Shown here piece after piece: positions 48,110 through 59,545 of a DNA stretch of 64,000 bases. Position 1 is the stretch's first letter. The number at the start of each line of letters is the position of its first letter. The notes beneath the pieces are model-generated. The model saw only the letters and a program-made list of their open reading frames with translations. It did not search any database and was not told where the DNA came from. Both the position numbers and the translations under genes were made by a program. This DNA is from Emydura subglobosa (taxonomy: Eukaryota; Chordata; Testudines; Chelidae). The DNA lies in assembly GCA_007922225.1 (NCBI GenBank), contig ML680088.1, positions 16,003,967 through 16,067,966 on the forward strand. The letters run 5' to 3'.

Positions 48110-48486
48110 GCGTATCCACTGATGTCTTGCCTAAACTTGTGAGGAGCTTTTTTATGCAGTGCTTCAGGATTTCTTGAAATCAGCAAAGGGCAGTATGTTG
48201 GAGAAAAAGATCTGCAGCGAGTGCAAGAGACCAGGTCAAGCATCTTAATTTAGGGTTCAGGTTTGGTCATCAGTATGATGTACTAACCCTTTTTTTCTAG
48301 GTGCTGTTTCTCTTCACGTTGCTGCTGCAAGTAGAACAGCAAATCAGTGTAAAAGCTCTGCAAGTGTGGTAGTGTTTCAGCGTTTAATTGTGTTCTGTTT
48401 TGTCTGGAACGACCTGGTGATAGTGAAGAGCACTATAGTAACAGGAAGAATGAAGCAGCAGCAGAGTCATGGAGCATATGAGGGAA
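48110..48486. other. Intron 7 spacer
   Basis: No feature recognised. Confidence 0.4.
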
Positions 48487-48912
48487 AATATAAGAACAGC
48501 CCCACTGGGTCAGACTAATGGACCATCTAGCCCAGTATCCTGTCCTCTGACAATGCCAGGTGCTTCAGAGGGAATGAACAGAACAGTCAATCATCGAGCC
48601 TCTGTTGTTCACTCCCAGCATCTGGCAAGCAGAGGGTAGGATCGCTCAGAGCATCTTGCCTAATAGCCTGACCATCTTGCCTAATAGCCATTGATGGACC
48701 TGTTCTCCATGGACTTCTTATTCTTTTTTGAGTCCTGTTATAGTTTTGGCCTTCACAGCATCCTCTGGCAAGGAGTTCCACAGGTTGACTGTGTGTTGTT
48801 TGAAGTGCTTTCTTTTGTTTTTTTTAAACCTGCTGCCTATAAATTTCGTTGGGTGACCCCTAGTTCTTATGTTATGTGAAGGAATAAATAACTCTTCCTT
48901 GTTACTTCCCAA
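48487..48912 (-). mobile_element. CR1-type LINE 3' tail, minus strand
   Basis: The plus strand at 48492 reads AGAACAGCCCCACTGGGTCA, GACCATCTAGCCCAGTATCC and TGCCAGGTGCTTCAGAGGGA. These are the inverse of the CR1 tail also seen at 22478 and at the end of the 58770-59545 copy. The minus strand gives LWNSLPEDAVKAKTI before the tail. 5' truncated. Confidence 0.8.
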
Positions 48913-49924
48913 TATGGTGTGGAGAAAGTGAATAAAGGATTAAGAGGGGAAACCAAGAAGTACTGAGGGAGCTGTAGATACAGGTTTGGGGAAGAGAAGC
49001 AGCTGGTGAAAAAGGCCCTGATCCTGCACCCACTGTAGTCAATGGGAAATTTGCCATTGATTTCCACATTTGCCAGATAAGGTCTTGGGAGAGGAAGGAA
49101 ACATGGTCTTAAAAAATCAAAACCAAAATAACACCCTAAATGAAAATTGGAAAAGGTTGAGGAAATGGAGTGAAAAAGACAAACACAGATTCAGAGAGGA
49201 CTATGGGAACTGAGCTGTGGAAGATGTGGGAAACCTGATGCTTGCCAACAGTAAGGATTGCCTCTCTCCCCATGCCTTATTCACACAGCAGTGAGAGGGG
49301 AATCTGCTGGCAGGGCTTTCTGTATATGGCTTGAGGATTCAGGGATTTTCTCCCCTCTGGTCAGAAAGAGCCCAGATTAGGTGACCACCTGGGCAGGCTG
49401 CAGAAATAGAACTTTTTGAAGAGGGGCTGCGAGCACAAATTCCATAATCAGACAGTGGACAGGTGCTTTTCTCATAGGTGGCTGGCTAGTGGAGTTCCTT
49501 TGGCTGGGCTTTTGTTGTAACATGGCTAGAGCTTTGTATAGGCTTCTTTTTTATTTAAATTGAAATAAATATAATTTCTGCTTTGGTTTATAATATCCAA
49601 ATTTAGACCTGCCTACTGCACTTCTTGGATACAATCATATAATTATGACTAAAATTATTTTCTCCTAAATGATTAGCTTAATTGCATATAGTTTTTTTCT
49701 TATAGAAACATCCTTTAAAGGCTGGTCTAACTCACTTTTTCCATATAAAATATATGAAGCATTGAGTTAATAGTTTGATGCTATTTAAAGCTGTAGATGA
49801 GGTCCTTTGAGTCTATATCCACTAGAACGTCTCTCCCAAATATTTAGTTCCATCAATATGCTTGATGCTTTACAGTACATATAATTAAAGACAGTCTCTG
49901 TCCAAGAGAACTCATAATCTAGAA

Positions 49925-50237
49925 CAGTGGTGCCCAACCTTATTACACAGGAGGGCAGGCCACATAACCCTAAGCACAATCTTGTTTGGGCCAGGGAGAT
50001 TCTACATATTTTAATAAGATTTAAAGTCACCTGTATTGATTTAAATTTCCAGTTCAGCTTGTTTCATATTTATTTAGGTTGTTTCTTTATGCAGCATTGT
50101 ATGTTTGCCCACTTGTGTAAACTAAAATGGTGTAAGCATGCCGACAAAATGCTAATGAATTGGTTGTTAATATATTGTGTTGAAGCAGACTGCAGGCCTT
50201 ATGAAATGTTCTGGTGGGCTATAGTTGGGCATTCCTG
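49925..50237. mobile_element. hAT-type short transposon with perfect 8-bp duplication
   Basis: Ends are CAGTGGTGCCCAACC and the inverse of GTTGGGCATTCCTG. The 313-bp element is flanked by identical ATCTAGAA at 49917-49924 and 50238-50245. Non-coding; the frames across it are spurious. Confidence 0.85.
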
Positions 50238-50396
50238 ATCTAGAATATAGACTCACACAAAGGCAAGATGATGAGGGAGAGTTCAGGGATGGTGTTAATG
50301 TATTAGTTTATAATTAACTTGTTGCCTGTGTTGTAGACATCAGAGATGGGTTTTAAATGGGAACTTGAATGAGGAAGGGTAGTGGTTTGAATGGGA

Positions 50397-50609
50397 AGAG
50401 CTGGTGTAAAAAACAAAAGAAAAAAAAAACCTGTAGAAAATGTGGTTTTTGATTGAAATTGAAAACCCAAACCTTTGGGCTGAAAATTTCAGTTTTTGAT
50501 TAAAAAAAAAATCAAAATTTGCCATGCAAAGCAAACACTTCTCACAAAAGTTTTCATTTGAAAACATGGTTTTTTGTCAGAGAAGCTTTGTCTGATTTGA
50601 CTGGCTCTA
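50397..50609. mobile_element. TAGAGCTG-ended short transposon, copy 2
   Basis: AGAGCTGGTGTAAAA at the left and CTGGCTCTA at the right match the ends of 30662-30996. The flanks GAATGGGA (50389-50396) and GAATGGGT (50610-50617) agree at 7 of 8 bases. A/T-rich interior with A-runs. Confidence 0.6.
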
Positions 50610-51689
50610 GAATGGGTATCCTCAGGATGTTCCGAAGGAGCATCGGAGGGGGGAAAGCATGGAGTCAGGTATTGAGAGTGAGGAGGTAAAGGGCCTAGGG
50701 CTGGAGGTAATGTACTAAGGCATGAGCTCAGAGATGTAGGGTAAGGCAGCTCTGTGAAGGCTTTTCAAGCCAAATGTGAGGAATGTGAACTTGATGCTGT
50801 GTTTCAGAGAGAACCTGTTTAGAGAGCTCCAAAGAGGGGATGTCATGGCTAGTCTAGCAGGTGATGAGTATGACTTTAGCGGCTGCCTGTCACATGCACA
50901 GGGAGGGTATGAACTGTCAGTGAAGCCAGAGGAGGAATTAATTCCATCTTCCTATTAACCCTGCATATGGCCACTATGATGGCCTATTTGGAAAGGGTAA
51001 AACAGTAAATCAAATCACCTTTTTTTGTTCTTTCTTGACAATGCTCAGCGGTTTGCCTCAGCACTTGGCAGTTCTGTGTGCATTGGCTGAGATGTTTCGT
51101 TTAGCAGTGGGATAAGTTTAGGTTTTAATCATATTATTTCAGTATCCTGTTACCTAGAACAGGGTGAACATCTTAAAGTAAAAATATTAAAACATTCATT
51201 TCTTAAAAATGCACATATAACCAAAAAAAGTTCCCGTTTATTCTTCTCACTGCTGTTCAGTGATGTTACTTCACCACCAGCACAGGATACCTGGAGACAT
51301 TTCAGTGAAGCTCCCTCGCCTTCAGAAATAATCTTCATCCCAAATAAGCATTCCTGTTGCTTCCAACATGGAGGCAGTTGTGCACCTATGAACTGAACAC
51401 CACCAACTATCCTCAAAATTGCACACACTTGTCTCCCCCCTAACACAGTGAATTTTGAGGTCTGAGAGTTCACTTTCATCTGACAAAATGCTTCTGAAAA
51501 GATGATCTACAAATAGAATTAAGAAAACTCATCCGTTTCAAAATTATGATGAATGCCCACAAGAGATCAGAGAAGGACATTAGCATACAATGATTTTAAA
51601 TCTTTTTCCTAAGCCCCTGAAGTCACTTCAGCAGCTTCCACCCTAGTACGCACTATGCTGGTGATTATATCAAATGTAGGAGCAACCCT

Positions 51690-52189
51690 CAGTGGCATAC
51701 CGGGGGGGGGGGGACCGAGAGGAAGCCATGCCCCCAGGCGCTGGCCTGGAGGGGGGTGTCGGCTGGATCCTCCTTGGAGGATCCGTGCCCCCCTCCGTCC
51801 CCCCCCACATCCCCAGTGGCCGCGCTGACCAGGTGGTGTGCCAACCACTCTGACCGGCCAAGTTTGTGACTGGCCCCCTGCCTCCCGTCCTCTTAGCCCC
51901 CATGTTGGACACAACAAGGGAGCCGTGGGCCAGGTCAGCGTGTCCGCAGGGGATGTCAGCGGGGGGCGACTCCTCTGAGCAGGGCCTGGCCGGCACACTC
52001 CCCTGGCTGGTGCCCAGGTGCTTGGGCCCCTTGGTACGCCATTGCTGCCGCTCTCGCTGCCCCCACAGCAGGGTGGGGGAGAGCAGGAAACGGGCGCCAG
52101 GGGTGCTGCCACTGCTGCTGCCAATGGGGGAGGGAGGAACAAAAAAAAGTATTGGCCCCTGGGCACCGGAGAGCCACGACAAGCCATTG
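51690..52189. mobile_element. GC-rich 500-bp hAT-type element with 8-bp duplication
   Basis: This block is very G+C- and CpG-rich inside an A/T-rich intron and is flanked by identical GCAACCCT at 51682-51689 and 52190-52197. Its left end CAGTGGCATACC pairs with the inverse of the right end, CAATGGCTTGTC (8 of 12). An 8-bp duplication plus a CA-starting end fits hAT. A G run lies at 51702-51713. Open frames up to 194 residues exist on the minus strand but are Pro/Gly-rich without a domain, as expected of GC-rich sequence. Confidence 0.75.
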
Positions 52190-53364
52190 GCAACCCTGTG
52201 GTGTTTCAGATATCTTACACTTAGTTCCTTTAGGCAGGATCTGGGGCCCCTGGAAACCTCCTAACGAGTCTAAAAAAAGCCCTCACCTGGTGGTCTTTAG
52301 GCAGAGCCATATGCTCCAGCAGACTTTCTTGATTAATGGAATGTGCTTTGTACCACTTGTGAATGTATATGCAATAGTTAACTCTCCTGTGACATGGGTG
52401 TGAGGTTGAATATCTGTTTTGCTATCTTTGGATGAAAGATGCCATGTAAGTTAAATGATTGCACTGCACTGGTGGTGTTTCATAATCCAGATTCCTTTGG
52501 ATCTTACAAAGGATCCTATTCTCAGTACACACACTATTTATCTGAGACCGCTTTTACTTTTGTGCTTAACGACAATAAACATCAAACCAGATTTACTGTG
52601 GTGACTCTGCATCAGCATTCCATGGTGAGACTTCTTGCTAAATGGAGTTCAGTCTACACTTTTCTATTTTTAAGGATCTTTTACCTGTTGTCTGAGACCC
52701 ACATGGATGGGGAAACAGTAGCAATGACTATACAGAAAATACGTGCATAAAGTAAACTGAAGAAAACATTTGTTTTTCTCTCTGACTTCCTTTGGTTTTA
52801 GTAATCTTAAGTGTTAACCTGTAACAATTTTCAGAGAAGTATGACTTTCAGGTTTTCTCTTTAAACATTATCTGTGGACTCCCATTACTACAATATCATG
52901 AAAACCTCCTGAATATATTCACCTCTTCAGAAGTCTCAAATGTCCAGAAGAGGGCACTGATAACTCTGTGCTTTTCAGATTGCTGTTGTAATCCATAGGA
53001 AAAAGTTGGCATCAGTGTAGCCATGTACTGCACAGTTCTGAGCATGATTATTTGTTTAGTTGCCCATCATGCTGTATATTTGGTTAAGGCAATAACTGGC
53101 TTTTAATATAGAACAAGGTAACCAAAGAAAAACTGAATGAGTTGATTCAGAATGACTGAACGCATGCTCACTTTAGAGGTATTTATATTCATGTAGCCTT
53201 TCTCAATATATTTTCCTGCTTGTATTTTATGCTAAAACCTAATTTGATTGTTTACAAGTAGGCATTAATTCTGTGTTCTTTCCATCTGTAGGTAGTATTG
53301 AGGGAAGTGATGTGCTTGGATTCTCATTATAAGGGTATTTATATTGGTTTGTTTGGCTCTGCTG

Positions 53365-53373
53365 GCTCCTCAG
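53365..53373 (+). promoter_or_regulatory. RYK: Possible alternative TG 3' splice site of exon 8
   Basis: The nine bases before exon 8 are GCTCCTCAG, preceded by CTGCTG. If splicing used the TG at 53363-53364, the reading would be T-S-S-S-G-Y-P-T-L instead of T-S-Y-P-T-L, a clean 9-base in-frame extension. I recall mammalian RYK isoforms with and without these three residues. No other AG lies in the 25 bases upstream, so the longer form would need a non-canonical TG acceptor. Confidence 0.6.
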
Positions 53374-53499
53374 GTTATCCTACGTTACGGATAGAGAAGA
53401 ATGATCTTAAAAGTGTCACCTTGATGGAGGCAAAAGCTAAAGTGAAGGACATAGCAATCTCCAGAGAGAGGATAACTCTAAAAGATGTACTCCAAGAAG
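53374..53499 (+). CDS. RYK: RYK exon 8 (start of pseudokinase N-lobe)
   Basis: Residues 308-349 plus one base: YPTLRIEKNDLKSVTLMEAK, then AKVKDIAISRERITLKDVLQ and E. It links the juxtamembrane segment to the first strand of the kinase fold on the cytoplasmic side. The acceptor is CTCAG|GT. The donor G|GTATTT is weaker than those of the other exons. An alternative acceptor nine bases upstream is annotated separately. Confidence 0.97.
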
Positions 53500-56400
53500 G
53501 TATTTACAAGACTGCTTCCCCAAACACTTGTTAGATACCATGTGTGGTGTGTTCTTTTATCATCTCATGGAATTTCTCTAATAATGTTACAAATGGACAG
53601 TAGATGTTACCTCTGAGCCTCATATGATTTTAGTGGAAGATGTAAGAAAATGATTAGGAACTTGAAATATCCATACCACTTGTCCAGCAATTCACTGCTG
53701 CTTTAAAAATGCTTTTCTCTTCCTTTCTGGTCTCAAGAATTTCTCAAACTAAATTATTGTGAAAGGTGGCATTTTAATTTGTCTTTCTTGATAATCTGTG
53801 ACATTTAAATAAATCTTAGTGTTTGATCAGCCTCTCCCATCAAGTATGGGCTGATTACCACAACTGAAAGTGAGGCGCAAAATAACTCATTTTCCACTGA
53901 TTGAGAAACTGCTTAACTGAAAAATTTGGTCAGCTTTTACACTGATCTTTGCAGTCTGCTTTTCAACTCTAGCCAAATGAGAGGTTGCTAAATGAAGACT
54001 CAAATGACTCCCACAATGTGAGTAATGAGTGCAGAATGAATGAACAGGTTATGGATGTGAAAGTTCACAAAAGGAGAGTTTGATTCTTTTCTGTCTGATT
54101 CAATGTGTTTAATTTTGAAAGCATACTTGTTGATTTATGTTGGCCTCAGTTTTGTATCTGGTAATGTAAAAGTCAAGAAACTGATTTTATTGTTTCATGT
54201 TCTCACAGTAATCTATACAGTTACAGTAGATCTACACTCTTGTGTGTCGTCTTTTGTGTCTTCTTTGTGTGTCTTCAAAGCTATAGATTTGAGATACTAA
54301 ATCACCTCATGAGAGCTTGTGCTAAGTCTCTGCTATAAAGGCATAAACTAATTGCCTCTGCTCCTTTTCTTGAAATGAACAAGGAGCTTCAGTGTTCACA
54401 TTACACTTTTCTATAACTTTTAAATCTTAGTGAACTTGATCCTTCTGTCTCAACTAGTTGATTCCACAAAAAAAGAGCTGCTTTTAAGGGCTCTTAAACC
54501 ATTATTTTGTTTTCTTTGTGTGTAGGGGGAAGTCGCCTTTTAAATTTTTCACTTCCAGCCTCTAACTTTAATGCAGGGAGGCATCTAAAGAATAGAAATA
54601 GTGAGCATCCTCAAATGCCACCCCAGGTAGGCTCATAATGTTCACGACAAAGGAATAGGGTTGCCTGGCTTGTCTTGGAAAGGATCCAAGTGCTTCTGAA
54701 GGCAAGATACACACAAGTAATGCTGCCTTGTAGCTGGATCCTGAGAGACACTTTAGATTTATATTTGGCGTGCCTGAAGCTTTCTGACTTGATTTGGAAT
54801 GCATCATGATCTTCAAAGGCTACAGGCTCAAGTGAGTGCCCCACTTGAAGTGAAGCTTTTAAGCCAGAATCATCCATTTCAGTTCAGAATTGCAGTAATG
54901 CTTTGGCTGAAAGTGATCAGAGCCAAAGGAGTGCATCAGTAGAAGTGTTAAGCACGTCTAAAAAGTTTACTAAGTCCCATTGAAAGTAAGTGAGACCTAA
55001 AGTTAATTACCCCACATTTGAAAATCTTGGCATGAATTTACAGTTACTTCATTATTGGATCACAGGCATCACAGCAGGCAAAAGTGTATTATGGAAGCTC
55101 TCACTACTTGACTCACTGGAAACAGTGTGCACAGCACAGGAACAGGGGTCATGCAAGGCCATGAGGAGGTCCTGATCATGGATGTAGACCTCTTTCTGTT
55201 TGTCTGTCTGTCTCTCTCTGCTCTAAGCATCTAAATAACTGGCCTGATTTTCAAATGTGCTAAACACCCATCTTCTGTTTGTGAGGCGAGAGGAGCATTA
55301 TAAGGAGAAGAGGGCAGGAGAGCTTATACCACCATTCTAAAATGTTGGGGTGTGCTGCTGGAACACATCAGTGCAATTGTCACTCTTTTGACATGGTATC
55401 ACGAAAGCCAGGCACATGACACAGTGCTGGGTTACTACACTCTAACATGAATAGGTTCGGAGGAATCCTGCCAAACTAACTAGTTTGAGTCCACAAAAGT
55501 TGGTTCTAACAAACTTTTAAATTTGGCTACATTTAAATGGAACAGATGTTAATGGTAGGTAGACATATGCCAGTTTCTGGTAAGCTTGATTAATGGCTCA
55601 GCTTCAGTTTTGAGCATTGCAAATTTTGAAGTTTTCAAGGAGCACAGACTGAAGAGCATAGAGCAATTGTAATGACTACTTCAGGAAACAAGAATGTTGT
55701 CTGTATATTTCCTATACATTCTAACAAGGGTTTTATATTATATATATATTATATGTTCTAATGTATTCTAAAAATCCTACAAGAAATTCTGTGTAAAATG
55801 AGCCACAATACATCACTGTTATGCTTAAATACTGGAGTAAATGAAAGATTAACTTGTTATAACTGCCTTCATCCCAACAGTTCATGACTATAAAGTAGGT
55901 AGGTAGCAGCTACAGTACTGAAGATGGGAGGAAAATAATGTTGAAGTCATATTACAGTATAAAATTCCTTTCTTTTGTGGGATTCTCCAAGCCTTTGTAG
56001 AACTGTAACATAGCTGTAAAATACTTCAGCAGTGCTGTTTTCAAGACCGGAACTGAGAGAGGAAGGCTTGCTTTGCTTTTTGAAACAATCCAGGGTGTGT
56101 ATTTATGGTTGGATGTAGTCCTGTCTTTAGAGCTAACTGTTCTTTATGTGGACTACAAGAATGAGTCTGTGGAGACAATATAGTTGCATTTAATGGTAGG
56201 TAATCTATTTTTCTGTAGTTAGTATATAGACATTTGCTTATCTTATCACAGTAGCACATTGTGCTACACGCTGTATAATCACAGTCCCTACTCTGAAGAC
56301 TTTACCGTTTAAGGCCTTGTCTACACTAGAAAAATAAGTCGACCTAACAAAAGTGGACTTACAGCCACCACAGTAATTACAGTGGTGGCTGATGTCCAGC

Positions 56401-57270
56401 TACCCTCCTTAGGTCGGTGTAATGTGTCTTCACCAAGAGCACTTTCATTGACCTAAAGGGCAGGGGGGGGAGCGGAGAGCCTGGTCTCTCAGCTCCCTGC
56501 CCGGAGTCCCACATGCTCCTGTGCTTCCGGTGGGCTACCTGCACACCTTCCTCCAGCTCTCTGTTTCCAGCTGGGAGCCAGCCCCGGGCTTCTCCTCTCC
56601 CCAGTCCCAGGGGGATGCTACCCGGAGCTTCTCGCAGGGTGGGGTCCAGCTGTCCTGGCTTCTCCCCAACCCCACTTTCCAATGGGAGCTAGACAGCCTT
56701 GTCAATTTCAGGGCTGTCTGCTCCTAGCTGGGTTAAATCATTTCAGTGAGGTTATGTTAAGTGAAGTGGGAGATTAGCTAGATAAGGAAGGGGTGAGGTG
56801 GGGAGGGGTTGGCGCAAACAGCCAGTCGACATAGGAGAGAATGTTCACCATGTGCAAACTTTAGAAAGCAGTCTGGTGGTCCTTATTTTAAATGTTTTCT
56901 GCAGCTACTGAACTGTTTCACTCTGTGTTGTTTGCTCCCTGCACTTTGTCCCAAAGGCCACATGGCTTCGTGGGGAGGGGATGATGCCACAAAAGTCTTA
57001 GTGCCCCAGATGTGTCTGGGGTGTTCTACACAACTCTGGTTCTGGTGGTTTATGGGGGCAGGTGCTGACAGTTTTGTTTTAATGAAATTTCCAAAGTTTG
57101 CCTATATATCTAAATCTCATACTATAAAAAAGCATCCAAACTTTCTGCTGCATCCTACAAGAACATAATATAAAGTAACCTATCAAAATGGGTGTTTAAA
57201 TTAAAAGGTTTTTCTAATCTCGTAACATATTAACTATACAATACAATAATTTTATGTGGTTTTTCCGTAG
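53500..57270 (+). other. RYK: RYK intron 8
   Basis: About 3.8 kb, phase 1. Unassigned apart from the transposon piece at 56312-56735 and a short TCTG/TCTC stretch near 55200. No host exon was seen. Confidence 0.9.
56312..56735. mobile_element. Inverted-repeat DNA transposon, copy 2
   Basis: Starts AAGGCCTTGTCTACACTAGA, the inverse of the right end of the copy at 6890-7771. It shares CAGTGGTGGCTGATGTCCA, AGGTCGGTGTAATG and TGACCTAAAGGGCAG with it. The right terminal repeat is missing, the mirror image of the loss in copy 1. The end is approximate. Confidence 0.7.
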
Positions 57271-57357
57271 GCACCTTTGGGCGCATTTTCCATGGAATTT
57301 TAATAGAGGAAAAAGACCCCAGTAAAGAGAAACAAGTTTTTGTCAAAACAGTTAAAG
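57271..57357 (+). CDS. RYK: RYK exon 9 (glycine loop and VKT lysine)
   Basis: Residues 350-378 plus one base, GTFGRIFHGILIEEKDPSKE, then KQVFVKTVK. The loop reads QEGTFG rather than a canonical GxGxxG, as in other RYK proteins, and Lys375 of VKT is the usual N-lobe lysine. The family is regarded as inactive because of altered motifs further on (a DNA triplet in place of DFG), which lie beyond this window. The acceptor is CCGTAG|GC and the donor G|GTAGGT, phase 1. Confidence 0.97.
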
Positions 57358-57654
57358 GTAGGTTTTATTGTAGTGTTTCTTCCCCGTGTTGTTCACATAG
57401 ACTATGGCATGTTCACTGTGTCAGATCTGCCTGCTTAAATGGTAAGTAAAGCGCACATGTATATTCCTATTGTCTGTCTTTTCCATAAAAGCATAAATTT
57501 GGTAATGCTGCCATCAGAAAAAGGTCGGAATAGAAATCTACTGTGCAAGAAAGGATGTATTCTCCATCAGAGATGCCAGTTACTGCATCCTTTAATCTCC
57601 TTGCTTACCAGGGCTTTTAGTTCTATGCTAGTTAGAAATGTCATGGAAGAAGAA

Positions 57655-57832
57655 GAATCATAGAAGATTAGGGTTGGAAGAGACCTCAGGAGGTCATCTA
57701 GTCCAACCCCCTGCTCAAAGCAGGACCAACCCCAACTAAACCATCCCAGCCAGGGCTTTGTCAAGCTGGGCCTTAAAAACCTCTAAGGATGGAGGTTCCA
57801 TCACCTCTGTCGGTAATTAAATTCCTGGATAA
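57655..57832 (-). mobile_element. CR1-type 3' end, minus strand
   Basis: The plus strand reads AATCATAGAAGATTAGGGTT, GGAAGAGACCTCAGGAGGTC and CTAGTCCAACCCCCTGCTCA. This is the inverse of the classic bird/turtle CR1 tail, followed by the coding end (CTTAAAAACCTCTAAGGATG). Strongly 5' truncated. Confidence 0.9.
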
Positions 57833-58230
57833 GGAAATGGGTAGGGAGGCAGTTGGGGCCAAGAGCGATTGGGCGGAGGTGGAGGGAAAGGGCCGAAGAC
57901 CTGAGGCTGGAGACCAGAAACCTGGGGTTGCAGAACACATCAGAGACCAGGAGCGATGGGGCCAGCGAGGGTGGTGATCCCACAACCAGCACTCGCTGGT
58001 GTGGGGCTGGAGCCTGGCGCTGGAGGAGGCAGCGGGCACCAGTGGTGATGCAGCAGATGGTGATCCCAGGACTTGTGCTGGCTGCGGGTGAGGGTTGGAA
58101 ACGGAACCATATTAAAATGCACTAGGGAACTCTTAGAGTTCACCAGGAGGGTCTATGCAAATCAATTAGTGCAATTTAGAGCTCACACTCCGGCAGTGTC
58201 CATTGCTGCACCATGTAGACATACCCTAAC
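57833..58230. other. G-rich block with a transposon end
   Basis: 57840-58100 is G-rich and may be part of a repeat. ATGTAGACATACCCTA at about 58214-58229 is a right-hand terminal motif of the short transposons seen elsewhere here. The left end was not found. Confidence 0.4.
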
Positions 58231-58769
58231 CATACTCTAGGATGTCATATCTTAAACCAAAAATTCATCCAGACCTTCCCTTCCCGACTTTTAGTTATCA
58301 CTGTTCTTTTTGGTAACATACTCAGCACAATGAGACAATTACATTGTAAAGATTCATCTGTTTGATCAACCTTTTGTGCCGTTGTTGCTTTCATTACAAC
58401 ATTTTCACATCATTTTGATTGAGTTAGCGGGTGTTTCTGTAGTTAGTCATTTTCCGTTTTGCAAATTTGAGCTTTCCAGGACTAAGTTTTTGACTGATGG
58501 CCAGCAAATTTTTAAAATTTAAGCAACCAGTTTTTCTGTAGCCAGTTACTGTATCTTTCATATTGCTATTTGTAAAGGATGATTCTTTGTAAAAAAAAAA
58601 AAAAAAATTTGAAAAATTCTTTAGCCAAACCTGTTAGTCTGTGCATTTCTTCCTCCTGTATATAAAAAAGGAATGAACAGGATTGGTAAATGCAGAACTT
58701 AAATGGATTTTTCAATAGGTCAGAAGATAATCTTTGTTTTTTCCAAACAAATGCTTCAGGACTTGTTTG
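58231..58769. other. Intron 9 spacer
   Basis: A/T-rich with a poly-A run at 58591-58607. No feature recognised. Confidence 0.4.
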
Positions 58770-59545
58770 AAAAAAAGAAATCACCAGTCATCAATGTGCA
58801 GCAACAGTCAAAGCTACCAATATTAGGAACCATTAGGAAAAGGATAGATGATCAGGCAGTAAATATAATGCTACTATATAAATCTGTGGTATTCCCACAC
58901 TTTGAATACTGCATGCAGTTCTGGTTATCCCATCTCAAAAAAGATACGTTCAAAATAAAAAAGGTACAGAGAAGGGCAGCAAAAATAATTAGGGGTATGC
59001 AACAGCTTCCATAAGAGGAGAGATTAAAAAGACTGGGGTAGTTCAGCTAGGAAAAGAGACAACGGATATGATAGGTCTATGAAATCGTAACTGGTGTAGA
59101 GGATGTGAATATGGATGTGTTATTTTACCCCTTTAACGTAACACAAGAATCAAGGGTCACCCAATGAAATTAATAGGCAGCAAGTTTAAAACAAAAGGAA
59201 GTACTGCTTCACACAATGCATGGTCAAGCTGTGAAACTCATCGGGATGTTGTGAAGGCCAAAACTATAACTGGATTTTAAAAAGGGTTAGATATGTTCAT
59301 GGAGGATACGTTCATCAATGGCTGTTAGCCAAGATCATCAGGGTTGCAATCCTGTACTCTGGGTGTCCCTAAACTTCTGACTGCCAGATGCTGGGGCTGG
59401 ATGACAGGATGGATCAGTTGATTACTGCCCTTATTCCCTTTGAAGCGTCTGGCACAGGCCACTATGGAAAGAAAGGATACTGGGCTAGTTGAACCAATGG
59501 TCTGACCCAGTATGGCCATTCTTATGTTCGTATGTTATGTTCAGT
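58770..59545 (+). mobile_element. CR1-type LINE 3' end, plus strand
   Basis: Reads KLPILGTIRKRIDDQAVNIM, then [20 protein letters not shown] and KVQRRAAKIIRGM up to about 59010, the CR1 reverse transcriptase C-terminal part. The tail follows, ending CTGACCCAGTATGGCCATTC and TTATGTTCGTATGTT. Same subfamily as the minus-strand copies at 22478 and 48487. 5' truncated, with stops. Confidence 0.85.

Larger units (their letters stand above)
45915..53373 (+). other. RYK: RYK intron 7
   Basis: About 7.5 kb, phase 1. It holds CR1 pieces on both strands and several DNA transposons, listed separately. Unassigned stretches are 48913-49916, 50618-51681 and 52198-53360; no host exon was seen in them. Confidence 0.9.

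Noticed and set aside
51609..52193. Minus-strand ORFs of 170 and 194 codons
   Set aside because: They lie in the GC-rich transposon bracketed by an 8-bp duplication; composition explains the open frames.
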